Positions 51,010 to 59,018 of a DNA stretch of 64,000 nucleotides are shown here, piece after piece. The notes beneath the pieces are model-generated. The model was not told the DNA's origin, did no database searches, and was given only the letters and a program-made list of their open reading frames with translations. Source of the stretch: Longimicrobium sp. (lineage in GTDB: Bacteria > Gemmatimonadota > Gemmatimonadetes > Longimicrobiales > Longimicrobiaceae); contig NZ_DATIND010000001.1 of NCBI RefSeq assembly GCF_035474595.1, positions 62,001 to 126,000 of the forward strand. The letters run 5' to 3'. Each line of letters starts with the position of its first letter. Position 1 is the first letter of the stretch. The position numbers and the translations under genes are program-made.

Positions 51010-54000
51010 ATGCCCAAGCGGACCGACCTACAGAGCATCCTCATCCTCGGCAGCGGGCCCATCGTGATCGGGCAGGCGGCCGAGTTCGACTACTCGGGGA
51101 CGCAGGCCGTCCGCGCGCTGCGCGAGGAGGGGTACCGCGTGATCCTGGTCAACAGCAACCCGGCCACGATCATGACCGACCCCGACCTGGCCGACGCCAC
51201 CTACATCGAGCCCATCACCCCCGAGTGGGTGGAGCTCGTCATCGCCAAGGAGCGCCCCGACGCCGTCCTCCCCACCATGGGCGGCCAGACCGCGCTGAAC
51301 GTCGCGCTCGAGCTGCACGACAGCGGCGTGCTGGCCAAGTACGGCGTGGAGCTGATCGGCGCGAAGGCCAAGAGCATCCGCATGGCCGAGGACCGCAGCG
51401 AGTTCGCCAAGGCCATGGCGCGCATCGGCCTGAAGGTGCCGCACGGCGGCTTCGCCACCAGCCTGGACGAGGCGCTGCGCATCGTCGAGGACACGGGCTA
51501 CCCCGCCATCATCCGCCCCAGCTTCACCCTGGGCGGCACCGGCGGCGGCATCGCCTACAACCGCGCCGAGTTCGAGGGGATGATCCGCCACGGCCTCGAC
51601 CTCTCCCCCGTGCACGAGGTGCTGATCGACCGCAGCGTCATCGGGTGGAAGGAGTTCGAGCTGGAGGTGATGCGCGACCACGCCGACAACGTGGTCATCA
51701 TCTGCTCCATCGAAAACGTCGACGCCATGGGCGTGCACACGGGCGACAGCGTCACCGTGGCCCCCGCGCAGACGCTGACCGACGTGGAGTACCAGAAGAT
51801 GCGCGACGCCGCCATCGCCATCATCCGCGAGATCGGCGTCGAAGCAGGCGGGTGCAACGTGCAGTTCGCCGTCAACCCGAAGAACGGCGAGATGCTCATC
51901 GTGGAGATGAACCCGCGCGTCTCCCGCTCGTCCGCGCTCGCGTCCAAGGCCACCGGCTACCCCATCGCCCGCATCGGCGCCAAGCTGGCCGTGGGCTACT
52001 CGCTCGACGAGCTGCCGAACGCCATCACCGAGACCACGCCGGCGTCGTTCGAGCCCGTCCTCGATTACGTGGTGGTGAAGTTCCCGCGCTTCGCCTTCGA
52101 GAAGTTCCCCGCGGCCGACAACACGCTGGGCGTGCAGATGAAGGCCGTGGGCGAGAGCATGGCCATCGGCCGCACCTTCCGCCAGGCGTGGCAGAAGGCC
52201 ATCCGCGCGCTGGAGATCGGCCGCTTCGGCTGGGACGCGGGCGCCACGCTGGCCGAGGACGGGCTGCAGTCCGACGACGTGGAGGCGATCCGCGCCGCGC
52301 TCCGCCGCCCCTCGCCCGACCGCTATTACGTGATGAAGCGGGCGCTGGAGATGGGGATGGGGATCGACGAAGTCCACCAGCTCACGCACATCGACCCCTG
52401 GTTCGTGGCCGAGCTGGCCACGCTGGTCGAGGCCGAGGCGAAGTATCGCGCGCTCCCGGACGTCGACCGGACCGAGCTGCTGCGGATGAAGCGCTACGGG
52501 TTCAGCGACGTGCAGCTCGCCCGCCTCCGCGGCGAGAGCGAGGACGCGGTGCGCGAGCGGCGCTGGGGGATGGGCATCCACCCGGTCTACAACATGGTGG
52601 ACACCTGCGCCGGCGAGTTCCCGGCGGCGACCCCCTATCTCTACTCGACCTACGGCGAGGAGAACGAATCGGTCCGGTCCGACCGGAAGAAGGTGGTGAT
52701 CCTGGGGAGCGGGCCCAACCGCATCGGGCAGGGGGTGGAGTTCGACTACTGCTGCGTGCAGGCCGCGCTGGCGCTGCGCGACGCGGGGGTGGAGACCATC
52801 ATGGTGAACTCCAACCCCGAGACGGTGTCGACCGACTTCGACGTGAGCGACAAACTGTACTTCGAGCCGCTGACGCTGGAGGACGTGATCGAGATCGTGC
52901 GGCTGGAGGACCCGATGGGCGTGATCGTGCAGCTGGGCGGGCAGACGCCGCTGAAGCTGGCGCAGCCGCTGGAGCGCCTGGGCGTGCCCATCATCGGCAC
53001 GCCGGTGGAGGCCATCGATCGCGCCGAGGACCGCGAGCGCTTCGAGGCGCTGGCGCGCGAGCTGGGAATCCAGCAGCCGCCCAACGGCCTGGCCGTCTCG
53101 GCCGACGAGGCCGCCGAGATCGCGGGGCGCGTGGGCTATCCCGTGCTCCTCCGCCCGAGCTACGTGCTGGGCGGGCGGGGGATGGAGATCGTGTACGACG
53201 AGCCGGGGCTGCGCGACTACTTCCAGCGCGCCGTGGCCGTCAGCCACGACCGCCCCGTGCTGATCGACCGCTTCCTGGAAGACGCCTTCGAGGCCGACGT
53301 GGACGCGCTCTGCGACGGCGAGACGGTGGTGATCGGCGGGGTGATGCAGCACATCGAGGAGGCCGGCATCCACTCCGGCGACAGCGCCTGCGTGCTGCCG
53401 CCGTACAAGCTGGACGACCGCCAGATCGCCGAGATGCGCGAGCAGACGAAGCGGTTCGCGCTCTCGCTGGGCGTGGTCGGCCTGATCAACGTGCAGTACG
53501 CGGTGTTCGAGGGGACCGTGTACGTGATCGAGGTGAACCCGCGCGCCTCGCGCACCGTGCCCTTCGTCTCCAAGGCCACCGGCGTGCCGCTGGCGCGCAT
53601 CGCCGCGCGGCTGATGGTGGGCGAGCGGCTGGCGGACTTCGGGCTGCCGGACGAGATCCCGGTGGGCGGGATCGCGGTGAAGGAATCGGTCTTCCCCTTC
53701 AACAAGCTGCCGGAGATCGACCCGCTGCTGGGCCCGGAGATGCGCTCGACCGGCGAGGCGATGGGCTTCGACGACAGCTTCGGGATGGCGTTCGCCAAGG
53801 CGCAGGCCAGCGCGGGGATGGACCTGCCGCGGTCGGGGCGCGTGGTGATCACGGTGAACGACCCCGACAAGAAGACGATCACGCCGGTGGCGCGGCGGCT
53901 GGCGGACCTGGGGTTCCAGATCATGGCCACGGGCGGCACGGCGCGCTACTTCCGCCAGCGCGGCATCCCCTGCGAGCCGGTGTACAAGGTGGGCGAGGGG

Positions 54001-54261
54001 CGGCCGGACCTGGCCGACCACATCATCTCCGGCAGCGTGGCGCTGCTGATCAACACGCCGCTGGGGAAGAAGAGCCAGTACGACGACTACGCGGTGCGGC
54101 GCGCGGCCATCACCTACAAGGTGCCGTACATCACCACCACCTCCGCCGCCGAGGCCGCCGCCGACGCCATCATCGCGCTCCAGAACCGCGCCCGCACGGT
54201 GAAGAGCATCCAGGAGCGCACCGGCGCGCTTGCGGCGCCGGCGACCACGACAATCCGATGA
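51010..54261 (+). CDS. carB: Carbamoyl-phosphate synthase large subunit
   Basis: The product has 1083 residues, the normal length. It joins glutamine-derived ammonia, bicarbonate and two ATP into carbamoyl phosphate for pyrimidine and arginine synthesis. The two homologous ATP-grasp halves are visible ([13 protein letters not shown]... in the first, [14 protein letters not shown]... in the second). Both have VLGSGPI/NRIGQ(A/G)-EFDY starts, and the C-terminal MGS-like allosteric domain begins near [16 protein letters not shown]. The small subunit gene is not adjacent. The ATG starts an almost perfect [20 protein letters not shown]. The stop overlaps the next small gene (ATGA). Confidence 0.98.
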   Translation: MPKRTDLQSILILGSGPIVIGQAAEFDYSGTQAVRALREEGYRVILVNSNPATIMTDPDLADATYIEPITPEWVELVIAKERPDAVLPTMGGQTALNVALELHDSGVLAKYGVELIGAKAKSIRMAEDRSEFAKAMARIGLKVPHGGFATSLDEALRIVEDTGYPAIIRPSFTLGGTGGGIAYNRAEFEGMIRHGLDLSPVHEVLIDRSVIGWKEFELEVMRDHADNVVIICSIENVDAMGVHTGDSVTVAPAQTLTDVEYQKMRDAAIAIIREIGVEAGGCNVQFAVNPKNGEMLIVEMNPRVSRSSALASKATGYPIARIGAKLAVGYSLDELPNAITETTPASFEPVLDYVVVKFPRFAFEKFPAADNTLGVQMKAVGESMAIGRTFRQAWQKAIRALEIGRFGWDAGATLAEDGLQSDDVEAIRAALRRPSPDRYYVMKRALEMGMGIDEVHQLTHIDPWFVAELATLVEAEAKYRALPDVDRTELLRMKRYGFSDVQLARLRGESEDAVRERRWGMGIHPVYNMVDTCAGEFPAATPYLYSTYGEENESVRSDRKKVVILGSGPNRIGQGVEFDYCCVQAALALRDAGVETIMVNSNPETVSTDFDVSDKLYFEPLTLEDVIEIVRLEDPMGVIVQLGGQTPLKLAQPLERLGVPIIGTPVEAIDRAEDRERFEALARELGIQQPPNGLAVSADEAAEIAGRVGYPVLLRPSYVLGGRGMEIVYDEPGLRDYFQRAVAVSHDRPVLIDRFLEDAFEADVDALCDGETVVIGGVMQHIEEAGIHSGDSACVLPPYKLDDRQIAEMREQTKRFALSLGVVGLINVQYAVFEGTVYVIEVNPRASRTVPFVSKATGVPLARIAARLMVGERLADFGLPDEIPVGGIAVKESVFPFNKLPEIDPLLGPEMRSTGEAMGFDDSFGMAFAKAQASAGMDLPRSGRVVITVNDPDKKTITPVARRLADLGFQIMATGGTARYFRQRGIPCEPVYKVGEGRPDLADHIISGSVALLINTPLGKKSQYDDYAVRRAAITYKVPYITTTSAAEAAADAIIALQNRARTVKSIQERTGALAAPATTTIR

Positions 54262-54520
54262 AGCACACCGGCATCTCCGACACCTCGCCCGAGGCGCGGG
54301 AATTCCTCGACGAGGGATACCGCCGGATGTCGCCCACGGAAAAGCTGAAGCGCGTTGCGTCGCTGAACCGGGCGCTCGCCGCGCTCCAGAAGGCTCGTAT
54401 CCGCGCGCAGTACGGGGAAATCTCAGAGGAAGAGATGCGGATGCGTCTTGGCGCGCTTCGCCGGGCCGCGAGACGATGGTCAGGGTCTTCGGCTGGGATC
54501 CCGAAGAGAGGGGCTGGTGA
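54258..54520 (+). pseudogene. Small helical gene downstream of carB, frameshifted
   Basis: The frame starts with the ATG that overlaps the carB stop: HTGISDTSPEAREFLDEGYR, then MSPTEKLKRVASLNRALAAL, EISEEEMRMRLGALRR. At about 54463 the frame slips. In frame 0 it continues with Arg/Ser-rich nonsense to 54557, while one base added in the GGG run of CGCCGGGCC gives GRETMVRVFGWDPEERGW and a stop at 54518-54520. That restored ending looks natural and is followed four bases later by the next start. So either a single-base deletion has broken the gene or the assembly has a homopolymer error. Confidence 0.7.
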
Positions 54521-54523
54521 GCG

Positions 54524-54568
54524 GTGGACGAGGCGATCGAGGTTACGCTGCTCGTAAGTGGCGTCCTG
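54524..54568 (+). pseudogene. Truncated start of a partner gene
   Basis: A GTG four bases after the previous stop opens VDEAIEVTLLVSGVL, after which the sequence changes abruptly to the YdeI-end duplicate. I recall this N-terminus from small nucleotidyltransferase-like proteins that follow similar helical genes, but this is a weak recollection. Only about 15 codons are left, so the gene is broken by whatever inserted here. Confidence 0.35.
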
Positions 54569-54578
54569 TTATCTGCCT

Positions 54579-54662
54579 CGAATCACTTCCGCTCGTACTT
54601 CCGGTTGCGATCTTGCCCCGGCGATCCACTCGGCGGTTCGCGGTCGCTCCTTTTCGCGTGTG
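54579..54662 (+). repeat. Duplicate of the 3' end of the YdeI-like gene
   Basis: GAATCACTTCCGCTCGTACT and the following 60 bases match 55353-55437, the last 27 codons of the YdeI-like gene on the minus strand, at about 80% identity. Read on the minus strand it encodes a decayed EKERPRTAEWIAG, then after a slip NRKYERK-stop. With the intact gene end it forms a direct repeat around the MazEF module. Confidence 0.8.
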
Positions 54663-54721
54663 ATCGGCCGGTTGAATCCCGAGGATGTGGTGCTTACATT
54701 GTAGGTACCAGGAGGTGTGAG

Positions 54722-54979
54722 ATGAGAGCACGCATCATTCGGATCGGGAACTCGCAGGGGATTCGCATCCCCAAGGCAGTGCTGGACCAGAGCGGCCTGG
54801 GCGAGGAGGTGGAGCTCGAGGTCGCGGATGGCCACATCGTCCTTCGTGCGCCCGAGAATCCGAGAGCGGGATGGGAAGAGGCGTTCGAGCTGATGCACGC
54901 GAACGGTGACGACGTCCTGCTCGACGGCGACCAGCTCGGCAGTTCGTCGTGGGACGATGAAGAATGGGAGTGGGATTGA
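54722..54979 (+). CDS. mazE: MazE-type antitoxin
   Basis: The product has 85 residues from an ATG after AGGAGGTG. The SpoVT/AbrB domain is visible: MRARIIRIGNSQGIRIPKAV, then LGEEVELEVADGHIVLRAPE. It has an acidic C-terminal tail (SSSWDDEEWEWD) that would bind the toxin. It overlaps the toxin gene by 16 bases. The AbrB part should bind its own promoter; no operator is obvious. Confidence 0.9.
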   Translation: MRARIIRIGNSQGIRIPKAVLDQSGLGEEVELEVADGHIVLRAPENPRAGWEEAFELMHANGDDVLLDGDQLGSSSWDDEEWEWD

Positions 54980-55293
54980 ACCGCTTCGACGTGTATCGAT
55001 CCCGGTTGGATCCGACCGTCGGTAGCGAGATCCAGAAGGCGCGGCCCTGCGTCATCATCTCCCCCAACGAGATGAATCGACGGCTGCGGACGGTCATTAT
55101 CGCGCCGATGACGACGGGCGGTCAGGCGTACCCGACGCGCGTGGCTTGCGCTTTCGATGGCAAGATCGGAAAGGTGGCGCTCGACCAGATCCGCACCGTG
55201 GACAAGAGTCGCCTGCTTCAGCACCTCGGCGAACTTGACGAGTTGACGGGCCGGCGAGTGCTGGACGTCCTCACACGCATGTTCGGTCGCTGA
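54964..55293 (+). CDS. mazF: MazF/PemK-type endoribonuclease toxin
   Basis: The product has 109 residues. It has the PemK/MazF fold: FDVYRSRLDPTVGSEIQKARPCVIISPNEMN, VIIAPMTTGGQAYPTRVAC, GKVALDQIRTVDKSRLLQHLGEL. The key Arg in KARPC and the Thr/Asp in DQIRTVDKSRL are present. It cleaves mRNA when free of MazE. With mazE it forms a complete module set between duplicate YdeI-gene ends. The first eight codons overlap mazE; a start at TTG 54976 is possible but less likely. Confidence 0.92.
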   Translation: MGVGLNRFDVYRSRLDPTVGSEIQKARPCVIISPNEMNRRLRTVIIAPMTTGGQAYPTRVACAFDGKIGKVALDQIRTVDKSRLLQHLGELDELTGRRVLDVLTRMFGR

Positions 55294-55308
55294 ACAGGCA
55301 TCAGAAAC

Positions 55309-55334
55309 GAGGGCTCCCGATCAAGGGAGCCCTC
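55309..55334. terminator. Bidirectional hairpin between mazF and the YdeI-like gene
   Basis: GAGGGCTCCC (55309-55318) pairs perfectly with GGGAGCCCTC (55325-55334) around a 6-base loop, between two convergent stops. Confidence 0.8.
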
Positions 55335-55355
55335 CTCATTCTCATCCTCCCCGAA

Positions 55356-55958
55356 TCACTTCCGCTCGTACTTCCAGTTGCGGCCCTTGCCCTCGGCGAT
55401 CCATTCGACGGCGGTGTCGAGGCGCTTCTCGCGCGTGGCGTCGGACTTGGCCTCGGTGATCCACTCGACATAGTCCTTGCGCTTGCTGGGCGAGAAGGCG
55501 TGGAAGTGCTCCATCGCGGCGGAGTTCGTTTCCAGCGCGGCCAGCAGGTCGTCGGGGACGGCGGGCTCCTTCCGCTCCTCCGGCGGCTTCTCGCGGCGCG
55601 GCGCCTTCACCCCCTCGTCGTTCAGCCGCTTCGCCTCGCGGAGATGGCCGGCGAGCACGTCGTCGGGCGGCAGGTCGGAGAGCTTCGTGATGCGGCCGAA
55701 GCTGCCCATGGCGTCCTCGGGACGGTCGGTGCCGAAAATCAGCCCGTGCTTCCAGAAGCTGAACGCGGCGTGCTCCTTGAACGCCGCGAGGCCGCACAGG
55801 ATTCCCTTGTACATGAACGAAGGCATCCCCCACTTCAGGTCCTCCGTCACCTCGGGAACCGTGGCGTGCACCAGGTCGCGCAGGTGTGTCAGGATCGGCC
55901 TGGCGAAGTCGGCCGATTTGTCGATGTAGGCGTCGACGCGCGGGTCTCTGCTTCCCAT
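55356..55958 (-). CDS. YdeI/OmpD-associated, DUF1801-domain protein
   Basis: The product has 200 residues. The first 120 are a DUF1801/YdhG-like domain (SADFARPILTHLRDLVHATV, EDLKWGMPSFMYKGILCGLA, FKEHAAFSFWKHGLIFG). The rest is a bacteriocin-protection YdeI/OmpD-associated domain (LETNSAAMEHFHAFSPSKRKDYVEWITEAKSDATREKRLDTA). Family members have unclear roles, and some are linked to bacteriocin tolerance. The 3' end has a partial duplicate at 54579-54662. Confidence 0.85.
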   Translation of the reverse strand: MGSRDPRVDAYIDKSADFARPILTHLRDLVHATVPEVTEDLKWGMPSFMYKGILCGLAAFKEHAAFSFWKHGLIFGTDRPEDAMGSFGRITKLSDLPPDDVLAGHLREAKRLNDEGVKAPRREKPPEERKEPAVPDDLLAALETNSAAMEHFHAFSPSKRKDYVEWITEAKSDATREKRLDTAVEWIAEGKGRNWKYERK

Positions 55959-55987
55959 GGGGTTGTCCGGTGGAGATTTGCGTGCGC

Positions 55988-56836
55988 TCAGGCGCGCTCC
56001 AGCAGCAGGGTGCCGGAGAAGCGGCGGAACTCCTCGCGCCGGGCCGGCGTCGAGAGGCGGCCCAGGAAGCGCCAGAGCCACGCCATCGGCATCTCCCGCC
56101 GCAGCCGGTGCGCGTCCTCCAGCGTGCTGCGCCACTCCGCCTCGCGCCAGCCGTGGCGCGCGAAGAAGCCCGCTCCCGCCGCCGGCGCGAAGCGGAAGGG
56201 GGCGTTGCCGTCGCTCACCTGCTTGCCCCAGCGCTTCTGCATCCACTTCATCAGCCCGGGGCTGGCCAGGTCCGTGAGCCACCAGCGCAGCGGCGGCTGC
56301 GCGTGCAGCGCCGCCGCCAGCCCGTCCACGTCCGCGTCGGCGAGGTAGACGAGCAGCCCCTCGGTGACGACCAGCGCCTGCCGCGACCCCCCGGCCACGC
56401 GCGCCAGCACCTCCGCGCGCGCGTCCGCATCCGCCAGGTCGGCGGCAATGGCCTGGTAGCGGCAGCGGGGCGTCTCGTCCCGCATCACCCCCGACTTGTA
56501 TTCGACGATGCCGGGGAGATCGACGTCGACCCAGCGCAGCTCCGGCGGCAGCTCCAGGCGCCAGGCGCGCACGTCCAGCCCGGCGGCCAGGTTCAGCACC
56601 AGGTCCACGCCGCGGTTGCGGACGGCGTCGAGGATGATCTCGTCGAACACCTGCGTGCGCACGACCATGGGCCACGACATCTGCCGGCCGCGCGGCATCG
56701 ATCGCATGATGGCCTCGCCGCGCTCGCCGGCCAGCCGGCGCGCCCACGGATCGCGGAAGTGCGCGTCGGGCCGCTCCGTTTCCATCGCCCGGTAGACGGC
56801 CACCCAGCGCGCGGTGTCGGAGACGTTCTCGATCAT
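55988..56836 (-). CDS. Class I SAM methyltransferase (leucine carboxyl methyltransferase family)
   Basis: The product has 282 residues with the PPM1/LCMT-type features: MSWPMVVRTQVFDEIILDAV, LVLNLAAGLDVRAWRLELP (SAM motif I with GLD), VDVDLPGIVEYKSGVM and VVTEGLLVYLADADVDGL. It probably methylates a carboxyl or hydroxyl group of a small molecule or polyketide; many relatives are of unknown substrate. It lies 29 bases upstream of the YdeI-like gene on the same strand. Confidence 0.87.
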   Translation of the reverse strand: MIENVSDTARWVAVYRAMETERPDAHFRDPWARRLAGERGEAIMRSMPRGRQMSWPMVVRTQVFDEIILDAVRNRGVDLVLNLAAGLDVRAWRLELPPELRWVDVDLPGIVEYKSGVMRDETPRCRYQAIAADLADADARAEVLARVAGGSRQALVVTEGLLVYLADADVDGLAAALHAQPPLRWWLTDLASPGLMKWMQKRWGKQVSDGNAPFRFAPAAGAGFFARHGWREAEWRSTLEDAHRLRREMPMAWLWRFLGRLSTPARREEFRRFSGTLLLERA

Positions 56837-56963
56837 CGTCCTTTGTGGCGGGGGCGGGCGGTTTGGGGGACGGGGATGGGTGGCAGGATATCCGCGGTAG
56901 CGCCCGCGGGCAAGAACGTCATCGCCGTACCTGCCAATGGAGTTGGCAACAGTTGGCCAGCCA

Positions 56964-57019
56964 CCCGCCAATGAAATTGGCGGGCAACAAGAGCACAAAG
57001 TCCCTGCGGGACTGCGGCC
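56964..57019 (+). repeat. REP-like twin hairpin, family 3, copy 2
   Basis: Stem CCCGCCAAT-GAA-ATTGGCGGG, then CAACAAGAGCACAAAG, then stem TCCCTGCGGGA and CTGCGGCC. It faces copy 3 as an inverted pair. Confidence 0.8.
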
Positions 57020-57091
57020 TCCGCATCCCGCGCGGGGCAGGCGCGGGCGCGGGCGCCGCGCCGAGGGTTGCCCCGGCGGCCGATGCCCGGG

Positions 57092-57143
57092 TGCAGTCCC
57101 GGAGGGACTTGGTGCCTTTGTTGCCCCGGAATTCCATTCCGGG
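57092..57143 (-). repeat. REP-like twin hairpin, family 3, copy 3
   Basis: Read on the plus strand: stem AGTCCCGGAGGGACT, linker TGGTGCCTTTGTTGC, then stem CCCGGAAT-TCC-ATTCCGGG. The linker is the reverse complement type of copy 2; the outer stem differs in sequence but still pairs. Confidence 0.8.
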
Positions 57144-57195
57144 TACCCGGTGATGGTGCCGCGCGCGAGGCAGGCTCCTTGCCCGGCGACGCCGC

Positions 57196-57663
57196 ATGCA
57201 GACGCTTCTGGCGGTGGACCTGGGCGTGCGGACGGGGCTGGCGCTGTACGGCGCGGACGGGCGGCTGCTGCGCTACCGCTCGCAGAACTTCGGCAGCGCG
57301 GCGCGGCTCAGGCGCGCCGTTCCCGCGCTGCTGGACGCGGAGCGCGACCTGGCGTGGGTGGTGATCGAGGGCGGCGGCCCGCTGGCGGACGTGTGGGAGC
57401 GCGAGGCGGCGCGGCGGCACCTGCCCGTGCGCCGCATCGGCGCGGAGGAGTGGCGGCGCGCGCTGCTGTATCCGCGCGAGCAGCGCACCGGCGCGCAGGC
57501 CAAGACCACGGCCGACGGCCTCGCGCGCCGCATCATCGACTGGTCCGGCGCGCCGCGCCCCACCTCGCTCCGCCACGACGCCGCGGAGGCGATCCTGATC
57601 GGCTTCTGGGGCGTGCTGGACGCGGGCTGGCTCGACGAGGTCCCCATCGAGCTGCGCCGCTGA
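57196..57663 (+). CDS. RuvC/RNase H-fold nuclease-like protein
   Basis: The product has 155 residues: LLAVDLGVRTGLALYGADGR (first strand with catalytic Asp7), WVVIEGGGPLADVWE (Glu about 59), and SLRHDAAEAILIGFWGVL with the final Asp/His pair. This is the order of acidic residues in RuvC-type Holliday-junction nucleases and related RNase H-fold proteins. It is shorter than RuvC and stands alone among repeats. It may act on branched DNA; the substrate is unproven. Confidence 0.75.
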   Translation: MQTLLAVDLGVRTGLALYGADGRLLRYRSQNFGSAARLRRAVPALLDAERDLAWVVIEGGGPLADVWEREAARRHLPVRRIGAEEWRRALLYPREQRTGAQAKTTADGLARRIIDWSGAPRPTSLRHDAAEAILIGFWGVLDAGWLDEVPIELRR

Positions 57664-57714
57664 CCGCCGCGCTCCGAGGATGCACGATCTCCAGTCGGTC
57701 GCAGGGAAGACGGG

Positions 57715-57764
57715 GCCGCAGTCCGCAGGGACTTTGTGCTGTTGTTGCCCGCGAATTCATTCGC
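57715..57764 (-). repeat. REP-like twin hairpin, family 3, copy 4
   Basis: Plus strand: AGTCCGCAGGGACT stem, linker TTGTGCTGTTGTTGCCC, then GCGAAT-TC-ATTCGC. It is followed by a decayed CCGCATCTCCCGAAACCC. Confidence 0.8.
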
Positions 57765-57915
57765 CTTTCTCCCCGCCGGATGCGTTGCCTCCGCATCTCC
57801 CGAAACCCAACGCGAAGCGGCTCGCGAGAAATCTCCGCGAGCCGCATCTTCATCCCCCTTCACCTGCTGTGTGGACAGCGGCGCCGTTCCTGCAAGGTGC
57901 CCGGCGCGCGCCCGG

Positions 57916-58290
57916 TCAGACCTCGTCGCCCAGGAAGCGGCGGACCTCTTCCAGGACGCGGCGGGGCTCCACCGGCTTGGCGAGATAGCCGTCGCACCCC
58001 ACCTCGTCGGCGCGCTGGCGGTCGGTGACGAGCGCGTGCGCGGTCAGGGCGATGATCGGGATCTTCGCCGTGGCGGGGTCGGCCTTGAGGGTGCGGGTGG
58101 CCTCCCAGCCGTCCATCACGGGGATGGAGACGTCCATCAGGATCAGATCCGGAAGCCTCTCGCGGGCCAGGCGCACCCCCTCGCCGCCGTCGCCGGCCAG
58201 GATCACGGTGTAGCCGAAGTGCTCCAGCATCGTGCGGTAGACGATGCGGTTGTCTTCGTGGTCTTCGACGAGCAGGATGGTTCGGCTCAC
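57916..58290 (-). CDS. Single-domain response regulator (CheY-like)
   Basis: The product has 124 residues from a GTG at 58290. It has DHEDNRIVYRTMLEHFGYTVI, phospho-acceptor Asp in LILMDVSIPVMDG (about 52), Thr in IIALTAH and Lys in GYLAKPVEPRRVL. There is no output domain, so it works through protein contacts in a phosphorelay. The kinase is elsewhere. It diverges from the HTH gene. Confidence 0.93.
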   Translation of the reverse strand: MSRTILLVEDHEDNRIVYRTMLEHFGYTVILAGDGGEGVRLARERLPDLILMDVSIPVMDGWEATRTLKADPATAKIPIIALTAHALVTDRQRADEVGCDGYLAKPVEPRRVLEEVRRFLGDEV

Positions 58291-58349
58291 GGCGGTATGG
58301 TCCCCGGGGAGAGGGCGGGACGGGACGGAAACAAACCGCGGCAAATCCC

Positions 58350-58398
58350 TTGCCGGGGTCGCGCCAATTTGCTACGCTGTGTTCGACATGTCAAACAC
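58350..58398 (+). promoter_or_regulatory. Promoter with overlapping 20-bp palindromic operator
   Basis: TTGCCG (58350-58355), a 17-base spacer and TACGCT (58373-58378) form a good sigma-70 promoter. Directly on the expected start site lies GTGTTCGACATGTCAAACAC (58379-58398), a 20-base palindrome with one mismatched pair. Binding there would block transcription of the HTH gene, so it is a likely autoregulatory operator. Confidence 0.65.
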
Positions 58399-58486
58399 GG
58401 TTCGGCTTGCCGAAGGTGGCACGCTCCGGAGCGGCGATCCGGACGGCTTCTCTGGCGCAGCGGCTAAATCCTTGCAAGGGCGCGAG

Positions 58487-58933
58487 ATGCGTTCTGAGCA
58501 GGGAACCCCGTTCGCCCGAGGTGGAGTGCTGCCTTCCGAACTGAGTACCGGCCCAGCACGCCGAAAGGCGGTAGAGCTCTCGGCGTTCTTCGAGCGGCTG
58601 CGCCAGGTGCTGGACGACCGGGAGCTGTCGCAGGCCGACCTGGCGCGCGAGCTGGGCGTCGGCGTGGCCACCGTCAGCGAGTGGTTCACCCGCGGCCGCG
58701 TGCCCAACGGCGACGTAATGCTGCGGCTTCCCGGCGCGCTGCGGGTGAACGGACACTGGCTGCTGACCGGCGAGGGCCCCCGCGAGCGCGAGCAGGCGCC
58801 CGACGGCGACCCGTACCTGCGCGGCGCCTGCGACGCCATCGAGCGGCTGCGGCAGGCGCTGGACGACGCGTCGCGGCGCTTCGGCGCGAACGCGATGCCT
58901 GCCGCCGAGCCGCCCGCCGGCGGCGAGCCCTGA
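58487..58933 (+). CDS. Helix-turn-helix regulator (XRE-like)
   Basis: The product has 148 residues from the ATG at 58487 (AAGGG upstream). An in-frame ATG at 58388 lies inside the palindrome and would require a leaderless message. The HTH is LSAFFERLRQVLDDRELSQADLARELGVGVATVSEWFTRG. The segment VMLRLPGALRVNGHWLLTGEG follows, as in phage-repressor-like regulators, then a disordered tail. The palindrome on its promoter suggests autoregulation. Its other targets are unknown; the divergent receiver gene is a candidate. Confidence 0.82.
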   Translation: MRSEQGTPFARGGVLPSELSTGPARRKAVELSAFFERLRQVLDDRELSQADLARELGVGVATVSEWFTRGRVPNGDVMLRLPGALRVNGHWLLTGEGPREREQAPDGDPYLRGACDAIERLRQALDDASRRFGANAMPAAEPPAGGEP

Positions 58934-59018
58934 GTCTCCCCCGCCCGGCACCCGCCGCCGGGCCTCCATCTTCCCGTGCAGCCGTCGCCCCGGGCCCCCG
59001 GGGCCGCGGAGGTGATGC

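Larger units (their letters stand above)
56837..57195. other. Intergenic cluster of twin-hairpin elements
   Basis: Between the methyltransferase and RuvC-fold genes lie a half element (56931-56955, TGCCAATGGAGTTGGCAACA) and two full family 3 elements in opposite orientation (56964-57019 and 57092-57143), separated by a G+C-only stretch. As an inverted pair they match the layout of a REPIN. No gene is seen. Confidence 0.7.
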
